From positions 3,941,501 to 4,005,500 of the forward strand of contig SMMW01000033.1 in NCBI GenBank assembly GCA_004794655.1: 64,000 nucleotides of DNA. The letters are read 5' to 3'. This DNA is from Marisa cornuarietis (taxonomy: Eukaryota; Mollusca; Gastropoda; Architaenioglossa; Ampullariidae). The notes beneath the pieces were generated by a model. That model had not been told where the DNA came from and did not search any database. It saw only the letters and a list, made by a program, of their open reading frames with translations. Numbering within the stretch: position 1 is the stretch's first letter; each line of letters opens with the position of its first letter. The position numbers and the translations under genes were made by a program. Below, in pieces: positions 12,620 to 24,826 of this stretch.

Positions 12620-13242
12620 CTACATGCTATTTCTGTCTCTAACGACATCATTCAGTGCGAGCCCTAAACGTCCCCAAAACGAAGCTTCAGCATCGTCACC
12701 ATTCGCCCACTGAATGTAGGTCGTCGTCTGGAGTACAGCAAACATGGCGCTTGTCATGTCACGTGACTCCGTCTCGTGCAGTAAGGCCAACACCAGCACC
12801 TCGTCACGGTCCATGACCGAACACTGACAGTACTTCAGCTCGAACTGACACCACTCGCTGCGGGCATAGTCAGGGGAGAAAACCATCAGAATCTTGCGAC
12901 TGTCCTGCACGCAGTCAGCGATGTTGTCCACGATGTGCTTGCCAGGGATAAAGTCGCGCTCGTGCACGCACGCGCGAAGGTTCCACTGACCCTCCAGGAC
13001 GGGCAGTAATTCATGCATCACCCATTTCTTGTCTTCGGCAGCGTAGCCTACGAAGATGTCGTAAGTGAAGTCCCGGAGTTGGCCTCCCTGACTGCTTCGG
13101 TGGTGGAACCATTCGTACATGTACAGACGCAAATGCCACCGGAAGCGGAAGAAAACAGCGATGAGGGTTAGGACAAAAAAGACAATGACGATTGTTGCCA
13201 TGGTGAAGGCTGCGGCATCGTGACCTATTAAACAGGCCTGAA

Positions 13243-13280
<38 letters not shown>

Positions 13281-15701
13281 ACGCACGCGCGCTCAAAGTT
13301 AGGTTTACCTGCTTAAAGAAAACAGAAACTAATTAAACATTGTTTCAAACACGCACGCTCTTAAATGAAATCGGAGCAACATCATTATACCGACGAACTG
13401 AAAATGGGTTTGTAGTTTTCTTTTTTCCTTTTTTTTTCTTCTTTTATTTTTGGCAGTGAATGCTGACTGTACACCCATGGGGAAGGAAATAATTTAAGTG
13501 GTTTGATTCAGCATACTTCCCCGAGTTGCCCACCTTTTGAGTGGGTACCTGACCGATAAAGCTGCAAGAGATAGGGCATGTGCACCCGCCCCTCATAAAA
13601 AGCAAGTCTCAAGATTTGGGCAGTCTTCAACATCTCACTTCCCAACAACCGAAAGTGTTTGTCTTTACCTTTAGATCCATGGGGGTTTCCGCGCTCCACT
13701 GTTTCATTAGTAATAAGATTTATGTGCAGCCAAAAGACTTCAGTTCCCAGTTAACGATTAGTTAGAAAATGTCGGACCCTCCTAAGCAAATCAGATGTTC
13801 AGAACAGGATCGACTGCTAGCTTCTCTATCTCTCTAGTAGGAAATTACTGTGCATAGAAGACGGAAAACTGTTAAAAGACAGTAGAAAGCATCGCGATTT
13901 TTCACAGACTAGCTCTCTGGTGAAAATGCTCACGATCAAGAATACTTTTTGACATATCTGCTCATTGATGTAGAATACTTCTTAACATACCTGTTCATTG
14001 ATGTAGAAAGTATACAAACTAGTGTTGACCATATTCGAGCACTGATAACCAACATGGTTGTAATCCCCAAACTGCTTCGGATTCGAGATAAACCACTGCT
14101 GGAACCAGGCAAGATCGCAGGAACAAATGTATGGGTTGTCACTGAGGTCGATGGTTTTTAATCTGTTGAGAACATTAAATTGTAAAATTACATTAAACAT
14201 AGTTTAAAACCTTGTTCTGTTAGTACCAAGGTAGAAATCTCTTTAACAATGTTTTGTAATAATATCAATAGTCTTTCTTTTTAAAAAATTGAAAACATCT
14301 TACTTACCGACTTCGCGTTTTGTTTCCAAAAGTGTTTTGTGACACTACAGACAATCTGTTTTTATTCATGCTGAGAACTTGGAGCAACTTTATCTGATCA
14401 AATGTGCCATCTCGAATGAAAGTCATGTCGTTCCCATACAAGTACAGCTTAGTCAAGCGTTTCAGTCTGGAGAAGGTATTCGGGGTGATCGACTTAATCT
14501 GGTTGTATCCAAGAAAAAGTGTTCTTATAGACTTTTCCAACGGTTCAAAAAGCGCATGATACCTAGCATCGCCGGCCAGGGCGAAGTTGTTGTAGTCCCA
14601 GTACAAGAAACGGAGTTGGCTGCATCCCCCAAATGCCTTCTCGTGCACGGACGATGAAGCCATGTCCACACCATTTCGACTAAACCAGATGTGATTCACA
14701 ACAGAGTTGTTGAAGGCGAACTCCCTAATCTCCTTGACCTTTATTTCCATCTGCGTGAGGCGCAAGACGTCCAGGGAAGGGAATCGTTGCGTGCTAAACA
14801 TGTCGGTCTCAAAAATCGAGATGCGGTTGAACTGAATGGATAGAACTTTCAGTTTTGGAAGGCAAATCGGGCCGCTAATAACTTCGATCATATTGAAGTC
14901 CAAGCCGAGTGAAGTCAGATTAGGAAAGAGCGATTGGTCGGTAGATACACCGTCGCAGGTCTGAGGAAAATCGAACAGTCGATTCTGTCTTAAGTCCAAG
15001 CTTCGTAAAGACCGAAGACTGGCGGTGGTGAGGTTGTAGAGTTTGCTGGACCAGAGGGTGAAGTTTTTCAGCTGATGGAGCGGCTGGATTTCGTGTAGGT
15101 CCAGGGCGCTTATACTGCTGAAACCAAGTTTAAGATATCTAAGGTATTTCATACTGACATTTCTGAAAACACCTTCCGGTACAGGCCCGAGGTCATCGCA
15201 AAGCATTTCCAGATTCTCTAAAGTTGGAATACCGAAAACTGGTGCCAGGTCTTTGTAACCAAAATTGTTTCCTCCTATCAACAACGTTCGCAAAAATTTC
15301 AAGCCCTCAAAAGCATGAGGATGTATGTACTCGAGTCCGTTGTTGTACAAGTCTATTAACCAGGCGTTTGAAACGTTTTTGAAGAAACCAGCACGAGAAA
15401 TATTCGTCAGTCTGTTGTTGGAGAAGTTTAAAACTTTTACCTGGAATTCAGTAACCTTCGGGACATACGTCACATTGCCAAAGGTGGAGGAGCAGTCGAG
15501 GGTGTAGTTGAAGTCGCAGCGACACAGAGGTGCGTTCGAAGAGCAGTTGTACAAAACTAAGTACGGACGCACGGCATAGCTCCAGCAAAACTCTGTCGAT
15601 GAAGGTGCAATGGGCAGCTGTAGCAAGAGGAAAACTTCAAAAGCGCGAGAGATAAACATTGTCGTGCCCTTCGCGTCTGCTGTGCACTGAGAGAGCCACA
15701 C
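12620..15701 (-). CDS. Toll-like receptor A (LRR-TM-TIR)
   Basis: Exons on the minus strand: 15701-14308, 14162-13991, 13237-12620, giving 727 residues. The second ATG at 15659 gives a cleaner signal peptide (MFISRAFEVFLLLQLP), so the mature start may be there. Exon 1 encodes an N-terminal cysteine cap and a run of leucine-rich repeats. The 172-nt exon 2 encodes the LRR C-terminal cap (ICSCDLAWF..YQCS). Exon 3 encodes a transmembrane helix and a TIR domain with YDIFVGYAAED (box 1), RDFIPG (BB loop) and SFWGRL (box 3). The protein should recognise microbial ligands and signal through TIR adaptors; the ligand is unknown. Exon 1 ends with a strong donor (GTAAGT). The ectodomain is most like receptor D (IFGIPTL-type motif), while the TIR is most like B and C. 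ATTAAA (minus) at 12576-12581 is a possible poly(A) signal. Confidence 0.95.
13243..13282. repeat. (CA)n microsatellite abutting splice acceptor
   Basis: About 17 CA units on the plus strand. On the minus strand this is a (TG)n tract ending immediately before the acceptor of the TIR exon of receptor A, so it stands where the polypyrimidine tract would be. Confidence 0.95.
13941..13999 (-). repeat. Short tandem duplication across a splice donor
   Basis: The end of exon 2 of receptor A plus its donor (ACATCAATGAACAG then GTATGT) is repeated about 30 bp further into the intron as ACATCAATGAGCAG followed by ATATGT. The second copy has lost the GT, so only the first is a usable donor. Confidence 0.85.
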
Positions 15702-15829
15702 AGTGAGAATGGGGCTACAGAAGTAAATTAAAATATTCCGGGGATTTCTTTTGTGTCGAAACCGACAGGAGGGTTCAGCCTAAAAATAAACTGGCGTAGC
15801 CACGGTTGGAATTGATTTGTCTAGGCGGG

Positions 15830-15831
<2 letters not shown>

Positions 15832-15893
<62 letters not shown>
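15832..15893. repeat. (GT)n microsatellite
   Basis: About 30 GT units upstream of receptor A. It accounts for the valine/cysteine-rich frames there. Confidence 0.97.
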
Positions 15894-15894
<1 letters not shown>

Positions 15895-18302
15895 ATACTT
15901 ATATTTGTACGTGCGTGCATTTATGCGCATGTCTGTACGCACTGTTCATAAATGTTTTAACGATCTCGTTTTTTTTTGTTCGGGACAACCCAAGAGATAT
16001 AAAGAGTTGTAGCAAACGCTTAAACTACTGATATTCTGTCACGCTTACAAAAGCCAATGTTTGTTAGTGTTTAACGCCGTGCCAGCAACTTTACAAAAGC
16101 CAACAAACGAAGGATGTTTGAATGACTCTTTCTTTGAAGCGTGAGTCGGAGCTTTGCATGGCGTCCTTCACAGTGCATCTGAGTTGTGATTCTTTGCCTC
16201 TAGCTCTCCAAATGCTTTCCTTGTCATTGTGATCGAACAAGGAAATATTTCCTACTGCATAACAAATCATAAGGAAAACATTTATAGGTTAAAAAGAACT
16301 CCAGATGCTAAAACCCTCAAAAAATATGTACCTGCAATCCGTCCCGGTTTGTTCTACTTTCAAATATCTCTTCTTCTCGGAATCGTGCTCTAAACTGAAA
16401 GTACAGCCAGTGCCATGAAAGTTCTAGTTGACCTCTCACTTAAGTGCCTATGTTCCTAACTGCGGTGTGTCTTCTGAAGTTTTGACTAATGTAATGACAT
16501 GTCAGCGCCATGTAGTGTCGTGTAGTGAGATGTAGCGCCTCATAGTGACATGTGCCTTATAGTCACAGAAAAATTAGAAAGAGAAGAGATGGTGTACGTG
16601 GTAGTGCTGGTGCTGGTCTAGTACTGGTGGCCTCGTTGTTGTCATCTCTACACGATTTTTAAACTGATATTGTGTTAGGTTCACAGCAAAAATAAATTTC
16701 CCTTCTCACAAATGTACCATATTCAGTTTCAACATATTCCGCTGCGCATACCCACCTAAAAGTGAATCCGCTGCATGCTTTCGTTTTGAGGTGGGAAAGT
16801 TAGATAAGAGACAAGACGCACGAAGGTCATCTGTGGGTTTTTCCCCCTTTGCATCGTCTGTGTCTTCTTCTGTCTCAACCTCCTTTCCTATGCATGCAGA
16901 TCAAATGTCATCAGTCATGCATTTTGTAAATCCAATAGCACCTAAATTAGCATTTTACCTTAAAACGTTTAGAATCCCCACTTAAAAGTCTGCGAGTTAA
17001 ATAAACAGTCTTTTAGGGGGAAAGGTGGTTTAAGGGGAAAAAAAACAAGTACCATATTCTGTGTTTGATATTTTGACGTGAAATGGAAATTAGCGTCGAT
17101 TTATTTTTGTTAAATCTGTGGGTGACTAGGTGGACCGTGCAGCCTCACTTTACCTCAACAAGTTAAAAAGTGAACTATTAAGAACTTTATGAGCTTTTCG
17201 CTGCACGAGAATACGAGTGAATGGTTAATACTAATATTTTTGTTAATTTTTAGTTTACTACCAAGTTTTACTAATATTTGTAGTTTTTGACGATTTTAGT
17301 AATGCTAACCTCTTCTCTGTGCCAGGCATCAGACGAGAGCAACTCGACAAACGCTCCTTTAACAACCACACGGTATGGAGTTTCCTACCCTTATTGCCTT
17401 CGAGCCGTTACTACGTTCAAATCTGGCGACAAAAACCACCTATTTTGAAATATACTTTATATTCTAATGAACTCTTCCGGTCCTCCCTTGAGTTCTCTTT
17501 CTACACCCTTACATCTCGTTCATATGTCATCCTTACATGAAGCTGATTTGTTTCTCCCATCGTATAGTTCATTGTTCAATAGCGCAATTAACGCGCTTCC
17601 TTACTTTAAAATTTTTATTATCATTATTATTTTTGAAAGATGGAACCATATGACGTCACTGAGGGATTGTACTTTTCTAGAAGAATAATCTGCTAGAGTT
17701 CGTTTATTTGGAGATGCTATAACATAAAGGGTATCCTAGGCCTGCTGTTACCACCTTGTTGCCTGGAATTACCCCCATTAGGACACACGAAACGGGCCGA
17801 ACAAGGACTGTTTTGTACTGGGTTCTGTTACACCTGTACTGTTTTGCTGCTCTACTTGCTTTGTGTGGGCGTAAACCTACTCGGGTTACGCTACGTGAGG
17901 TGGACGTCTTGCCAGTTGACGCTCACGTAATTTGCGTAACATGGCGCGTGTCAGCCAAGGCTGTTTCAGACCGAGCCCTTGCGTTTAAAAATCACCATAG
18001 TTCTCATGGCCTTTGTCCTTGTTGATGACACTCAACCGTTGGAGTAGTGCCCTTTGGATTGACAGGTCTCTTTCGTGTACCACTTACAACGCTTGAACAG
18101 TTTCCTCCGTTATCTTTTTCTGATCCCAACATTTGCAATTTCCTGACCCACTGCATTGGTAATATGTCAGCGTTGCAAGCGGTCATGTTGGCCAGAGAAG
18201 TCAATTATCTTTCGTGAATCTTATTCGTACTAAGCAAGTTGTCTTCCCCTTTTCTCTCCTGTGGTATTTTGTCTTCCCCCTTCTCTCTCTCTTCGTGCAC
18301 AG

Positions 18303-18317
18303 GCGCGCGCGCGCGCG

Positions 18318-18366
<49 letters not shown>
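18303..18366. repeat. (GC)n/(GT)n compound microsatellite
   Basis: Alternating GC for about 15 bp followed by about 24 GT units. Alternating purine-pyrimidine DNA of this kind can adopt Z-form; no role is evident here. Confidence 0.95.
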
Positions 18367-18369
<3 letters not shown>

Positions 18370-18987
18370 GTGTTGTTTTTTATTCATGCCCTTTGTTATC
18401 TTATCACAACTTTATTGAACATTGCATTGCTGATTCCTGCTTTCTCTTTTTTTCCGTATCAAACTAGTAATATAATTTTTTATATATATATAACTGGTTT
18501 ACGTTGAGCTTTCATTGAATTGGAGGTCCAGATGTTACAGATCGATCTGTCTCTCGAGATTGAATTGGACTGGACTGCACTGGATTTAGGTTGTATATGA
18601 AAAATGGACTGTATCGGCTAACGATAATCAGGCATTTTGCGCTTATTAACATAAACGTAGATAAAACATTATATTTTAGAATAAAGTGTTATTACGAAAA
18701 AAGGAATTTAACTCAATCTGAGTTGCGTTCTGGTTAAACCTAAAACTTTTATAGCTTCATTTGTTTGCTGCCCATGCGACAGTCTCGGATGGCAAAGACA
18801 GCTATAGAGTCAGTTTGTTTTTTTTTTGTTGGGTTATTTTATTTATTTATTTTTGTTTTTGACCAGCAAAATTTGTATAAATAGTTCACATCGTTTTGAG
18901 TTTGTTTTAAATATACACTGTACAAAATGAAAAAGCATTCAAAATATGTTCAACAACAATTATACTGTCTCACTAAATGAAAGCATA

Positions 18988-21477
18988 TCAGTCAGCAGCT
19001 GACGTTTCGTTCAGTGCAAGAGCCAAACGTCGCCAAAAGGAGTTACAAGCATCAACAGTGTCCGCCCACTCAATGTAAGTCGTCGTCTTCATCACTGCAA
19101 ACATGGCGCTTGTCATGTCACGTGACTCCGTCTCGTGCAGTAAAACCAACACCAGCACCTCGTTACGGTCCATGACACAACACTGACAGTACTTCAGCTC
19201 GAACTGGCACCACTCGCTGCGGGCATAGTCAGGAGAGAAAACCATCAGAATCTTGCGACTGTTTTGCACGCAGTCAGCGATGTTGTCCACGATGTGCTTG
19301 CCGGGAATGAAGTCGCGCTCGTGCACGCACGCACGTAGGTTCCACTGACCCTCCAGGACGGGCAGTAACTCCTGCATCACCCACTTCCTGTCCTCCACAG
19401 CGTAGCCTACGAAGACGTCGTAAGTGAACTCCTGGAGTTGTCCCTCCTGGGAAGCTCTGTGGTGGAACCACTCGTACATCACCAAGCGGAGATGCCAGCG
19501 AAAGCGGAAGAAGATGATGAATATGATAAACACGACGAGTACGATGATGATTACAGCAATGGTGAAAGTTGCTGCTGCTTGACCCAGGAGACAGGCCTAC
19601 AATACACCGCGCACACACATACATACACATGCACACGCGCACGCACACATTCACACAGGTACACACATTCACGCACACATAGCCCCCCATACATACAACA
19701 AAATACGACATTAAAGTAAGTGAATTTTTTAAAATTAGTTTTCATAAACACTTTGTATACAACAGAGGAACCCTATTGAAACATTAATCCCCCACTCAGT
19801 TTATAACCTCTTCGACAAAGCTTACTTTACCCCTGAGCGTCCTTCTCCCCTGTCCTTGCGGCTCTGAGCTTAAGATTTTTGTGCTGTTTACCTGTTCATT
19901 CATGCGGAACGCTTGTACGCTGGTGTTTACAAGGTTGTCACATATGTATCCTTCGCGAGCATGACGTATCAACTGGTCAGGTCGCGAGCTCAGCCACTCC
20001 TGGAACCAACGAATGTCGCAGGAACAGAAAAAGGGGTTTGCGCTGAGGTCGATTTCTTGTAACCTAAAAGCCAGACAGACAAGACTGTTAGATGGATTTT
20101 AAAATGCAATGTATGTATAATATGCAGTAAGTCTAAAGACTTTGATCTCACGAAAAACTGTTTATCCAAACAAACTTAGTCACAGCAGTGAAAGTAAAAC
20201 AAGATAAAAACCTACTTCAGTAGATTCGTAGAATGCAAAAGGAATATAAAAAATATCTGATAAGACATTAATCACCTAACAAATAAATGCCAAAAAAAAT
20301 AATCCCACGATCCTAATTTCTTCTAAGGCACTAACCCCTCACTTTGCGAGCAGGGATGACAAATCAGAAGAAAACATTTTGGACAAATTAAAAGGCGTCT
20401 GCAGCTCAAAGAATTTTAGCAATACTCCCACAGTGACTGTATTGGATGTATACAAACCGCTTACACAGCTAAAGCAAACAAAGAGCCTGACAAGATGCTC
20501 CTAACCAAAAAAATGTAAACTCTCTCCATTACCCACTTTACAAACGCTGACCTACCTATACAACTAAATCCAACCCTTCTAAAACAAGTGAAAGTCATCC
20601 TAATTTATAAAGCAAGCAGCGGAGACGATCCTACATACGATCGGCCGGTCTTAATTCTTTCATCTCTCTCCAAACCCTTGGAAAGACACATTCACACTTA
20701 CCTCCAAATTCACCTAATAATAAAATAAGCTTCTCCACACCAATAAATCTAAATTTAGACCAAAATATTCTCGTCAAAAATGAGCCTGAAATATGTAGCA
20801 TTCTGTGGAAAAGCTTTCCTTCACGCCTCCAGCAAACGGAATCTAGTCTATACCATTTCAAAGCAAGACTCTTAAAGCATTTATAGCAAAGCCTTTGATC
20901 GCTTCCAGACGCCTACCATCCAAATTAAATAAATCTTACACAGTATGAACCCTGGATAAAGAAAACTAACGTATACCATCTTTAACTTATTCATTATTTA
21001 AGAGTTTTACAAATCCCGGTCAAATATATCAACTCTAATCTTTGTACACATAACCGAATTTTTCCTGTTGTTTTATTGTAGGTCTTTGTCCTGTAGTAAT
21101 GTGGTGTTTTGATTTTTTTAGGATCGGGAACTAGATGCAAAAAGCATAACTTTTGCTTACTCTGTTACCCTCGCAAATAAAGATTTGTCATTTGTCTCGT
21201 TCTCTGCCTTTTGTTAAGATGATTTCACAAGATGACTGCACTTGTCGAGTGCAGATGAGTTTTCGTACGTCAGTTCCGACTCACCCTACACCGGACAGTA
21301 AAGGAAATACTGGACGCTCATGCTGTATGTTTCGTGACTGGCAGTGTTTAAAGCCTGCGTTTTAATCATAATTTATTGTGCAAATAAACGCCATAGACGA
21401 ATGAGACAGCCTTCACGAAGTTTGGTTCTAAATTAGCTTGTGTTGTTCTAGTACATCAACGCGCGCATGCGCACATG

Positions 21478-21535
<58 letters not shown>

Positions 21536-23677
21536 CACACATAAGACGGAAAAGAGAGATAGGCAATGCCGATTCATTAATAACTGATTTTCGTTCGCTA
21601 ACCCGCTGCCACTACGCTGCAAAAGTAACAAAGGTAGATCGCGTGAGGATATTACAGGACAGATCACCTTCGGCGTGTCCTACACACTGCCCTCCACTGC
21701 ACGAACGCCTAGCCTGTATTATGTAGTTTTCATGGTATATGTTGTCTAGCCTAGTCTTCCTTGTAAAAAGGGTGTTTTTTTTCCTCTTGGTTTTACTGGA
21801 GACGCCCGGCAGCACGCTGCTAATAATAATAATATGACAAAATAAAACGTAGGCTTTTTCACCTCTGCAGCGAGGATCGAATGACTGAGTTCGGATTTCT
21901 GGTGACAGGAATATGTATTAAAAAAAAGAATTGGACAGTGTCGGGGCAACACGCTTGGCTCGCACATGTTGACATCCAAATAAAGTTTTTCTTGAACTAT
22001 AAGTTGTGCAAGTATGTGTCATTAGCTATTAAAAATATGAAGCTTATAAAGATGTTCTTCTCAAGTTGTTCAAATATTAACCCTCATAAACGATGAAACA
22101 AAGGAATTTACTTAGTCTATACCAAAGATATGTCACATGAATAAATGATTATTATAACGATTATGCAGTACTTACCACGTACTATTAAACGGCAAAAATC
22201 TCACATATACATGCACGTGTGTGTATATATATATCAACATACACATGCATATACATGTGTACACAAACTCTTGTGTTTATCCAAATTAAAAATACATTTT
22301 TGTTTTAAATTATGGATTTTCAAACCTTTCTCGTGTGCCCTCATCAAAAGCTTCAGAGGAGACGAAGCTGATCTGATTGGTGTCAAGGCTAAGCCCTTTC
22401 AGCTGTACCAAAGCCGAGAAGCAGCCATCTGGTATGATCTTCAGCAAGTTGCCGTACAAATACAAGTACTCCAGGCTCTTAAAAGGCGCAAAGGTGTCGG
22501 GACTGATGCTACCAATTTCGGAGTATCCAAGATACAAGCTTTTTATCGATCTAAACGGTTCGAAAAGTCTGTGAAACCTCTCGACTGACACTTTTCTGAA
22601 TACGCAATGATCGAAATAGAATTTCAGAACGCTGGTACATCCGCCAAAAGCGTCGTCGTGAAGAACTCTCGAAGAGGACAGATCAAGGTAATTTAAGGCG
22701 AGTCCCAAATACCGCAGCTGTGAGTTATTAAAAGTGAACTTGTCGATTCGCACTATTTTGTCCTCCATTTGAGTCAATTCAAGTTTTTCTAGACTTGGGA
22801 ATCGTGCGATTCCAAATGTATAGCTTTCAAAAATTTTGAATCGGTTGAACTCGAGAGTCAAAACATACAACTTTGGGAGACAGACAGGATCTTTGATCGA
22901 AGAAATCATGTTGAAATCCAGCAGAAGTTGCCCGAGGTTAGGAAAAAGTGATTCGCCAGTTTCCAGATCGCATGTCTTCGGAAAGTCAAAAAGACGATTG
23001 TACTGCAGGTCCAGAAACCTCAGGTTCTCCAGTCGTGCGGTAGTGAGGTTGTACAGTTCGTTTTGCTGAGCGACGAACATGTGCAGACTCTTCAAAGGCT
23101 GCAGATTTCCCATATAAAAGGAGCCAATATTGTTTATACTGACGTTCAACACCTCCAGCTCATTCACGATGCTCCTAGAAAAGGTCTTTAAGTTCGCTGG
23201 ACTTAAGTCACTGCACAGTATTTCCAGCCTCGTCAAGGACTGAATGCGGAAAACATGGTCCAATACTTTACGACTTAAAGGGTTACCGTTCAAAAAGAGA
23301 GTGGTCAAATGATGTAGTTCTCGAAAAGCTTTAGACGATATATGTGTTAAGCCGTTTTGGGAGAGATCTAGCAGCCACACTTGCGACACGTTGATAAAAA
23401 ATCCGTTAGGTATGTGCGACAGGTTGTTGCTGGAGAAGTTGAGGACCTGGATGTCGACAGGAAGACGAGGCACGTAGGTCAGGAGACCATGATGCGATGA
23501 ACAGTCGGCCGTGGTGTTGCTGCAAAAGCAGAGGCCCTCGCCAAAGCAAGAATGGGTTATGGAGCCTGGGTCGTGCCTCTCTGCCCAGCAGTGATTGTGA
23601 TCTTGTGCGCAACAGATAAGTGCAGACTGCAGGACGAATATCAATATCAGGATTCTCTGAGTCACCCTTCTGGCCAT
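18988..23677 (-). CDS. Toll-like receptor B (LRR-TM-TIR)
   Basis: Exons (minus): 23677-22326, 20063-19892, 19596-18988, giving 710 residues. The start MARRVTQRILILIFVLQSAL is a good signal peptide. Exon 1 carries the N-terminal cap (CFGEGLCFCSNTTADCSS) and leucine-rich repeats; exon 2 (172 nt) the C-terminal cap (FCSCDIRWF..YICD); exon 3 the transmembrane helix and TIR (YDVFVGYAVED, RDFIPG, SFWRRL). Phases are 2 and 0, as in the other three genes. It is closest to receptor C along its whole length. The exon 1 donor is weak (AG then GTTTGA), and read-through adds only FENP before a stop, which would give a secreted ectodomain. Intron 1 (2.3 kb) contains a LINE remnant and a (CA)n tract. Confidence 0.95.
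20380..21070 (+). mobile_element. Degenerate non-LTR retrotransposon (RT fragment)
   Basis: Plus-strand frames read, with breaks, KVILIYKAGSGDD.. then YDRPVSILSSLSKPLERH, FRPK.., and further on SKAFDRFQ. These match the usual run of non-LTR reverse transcriptase motifs (RPVSLLS..SKxLER, then KAFD). Stops and frameshifts show it is dead. It lies in intron 1 of receptor B, antisense to the gene. The clade (Jockey/CR1-like) is inferred from motifs only. Confidence 0.65.
21487..21540. repeat. (CA)n microsatellite
   Basis: About 25 CA units with minor interruptions in intron 1 of receptor B. Confidence 0.95.
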
Positions 23678-24792
23678 CGCTGAACCCCTTAAGATGTGCT
23701 GAAAGTTTTCCCTCGGAATCTACCACACCCGTCTGCACAGCTCGGTGACTTTGAGTCTCAGCTCCATTCCTCATCTGAACCTTTTTTCAAACAAACAAAA
23801 AGTGTTTTTCCTTGAACGGAAAAGTCCCAGGGGCTTTGACACTAGCGAGGTATTATTTAAAAATGAGGACACAGTCCCGAGCACAACACTTGCTCGGTGG
23901 CGCTATTTCTGTCTTCCCTTGCCAGCTGGTAGACGGTGGCGGCTGCAGTTTAAGGGCACCAACTAATAAGAAAAAAAGCTAAAAATAAGTTGTCGTCACG
24001 GGATCCTTTGCTGCCTCCGGTTTACATAGCCTACATTGTGCCTATAGCGACCTCTCTAGCCAATATGTCATGTACTCTGCGCAGTGTAGGAACAGGATGT
24101 TCATACTTTAAAAGCTTTCGTAATTTTGCCTGTTTGGTTCAGAATCTTCATAAATATAACTCAAACGTCCATCTTTAACTTATAGCCACCTTTCAATCCA
24201 TATAGATATACTCAAATGCAGAACAGCAAGGACAGGCTGCACTGTCTATTCGATCTCTGTTGTCCTTCGCCGCATATAAATGAAAGGTGCATGTCAGCGC
24301 TGCTGTTGTTCTTTCTGCGTAGAGTAATCTACCACCGATGATATTGTTGACGATGGTGATGAGAAGTTGTGTGCGATGTCACAACATCATGATGACACAC
24401 TTTTAACCACGTTACCTCGTCGTCTTCACCACCGGTACGTTGTTATAACATAAAAATAGCAAATGTCAGAGAAGTTAAGGGAGGGAATAGGTATCTGTGC
24501 ACAAAACTAAATTGACTCAGTTGCTTCCCCTTGCCGCAAGAACATTCTTTCGCGTGAGACACCTGGTTTTTCAACATCATCTGGCAAAGAAATGCAGTTT
24601 AATCAGTATAGCTTTGTTCTATACGTTAAAGTAGAATCTAAAGTAAATAGTGATACAGAATTTAAATAACCAAGACAAAATGATTTGATTGACTAAATGG
24701 CTTGTTTAATATTTCGTTTTAAATTAATAAATTATGAATTGATTACAGACAAACAAACGTATGACATGATCTAGACACACGCGAGCGCAAGA

Positions 24793-24826
<34 letters not shown>

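Larger units (their letters stand above)
15702..18987. other. Intergenic, receptor A to receptor B
   Basis: Between the start of A and the 3' end of B, both minus-strand. It holds (GT)n microsatellites at about 15832-15893 and 18319-18366. The latter adjoins a (GC)n run at 18303-18317. TTTATT runs near 18838-18856 supply minus-strand AATAAA signals for receptor B. No further gene is recognised; the small frames here have no recognisable domain. Confidence 0.75.

Noticed and set aside
14379..14657. Plus-strand frames inside TLR exons (also 22145-22588, 28900-29616)
   Set aside because: Antisense to the LRR-coding exons, without domain or splice support.
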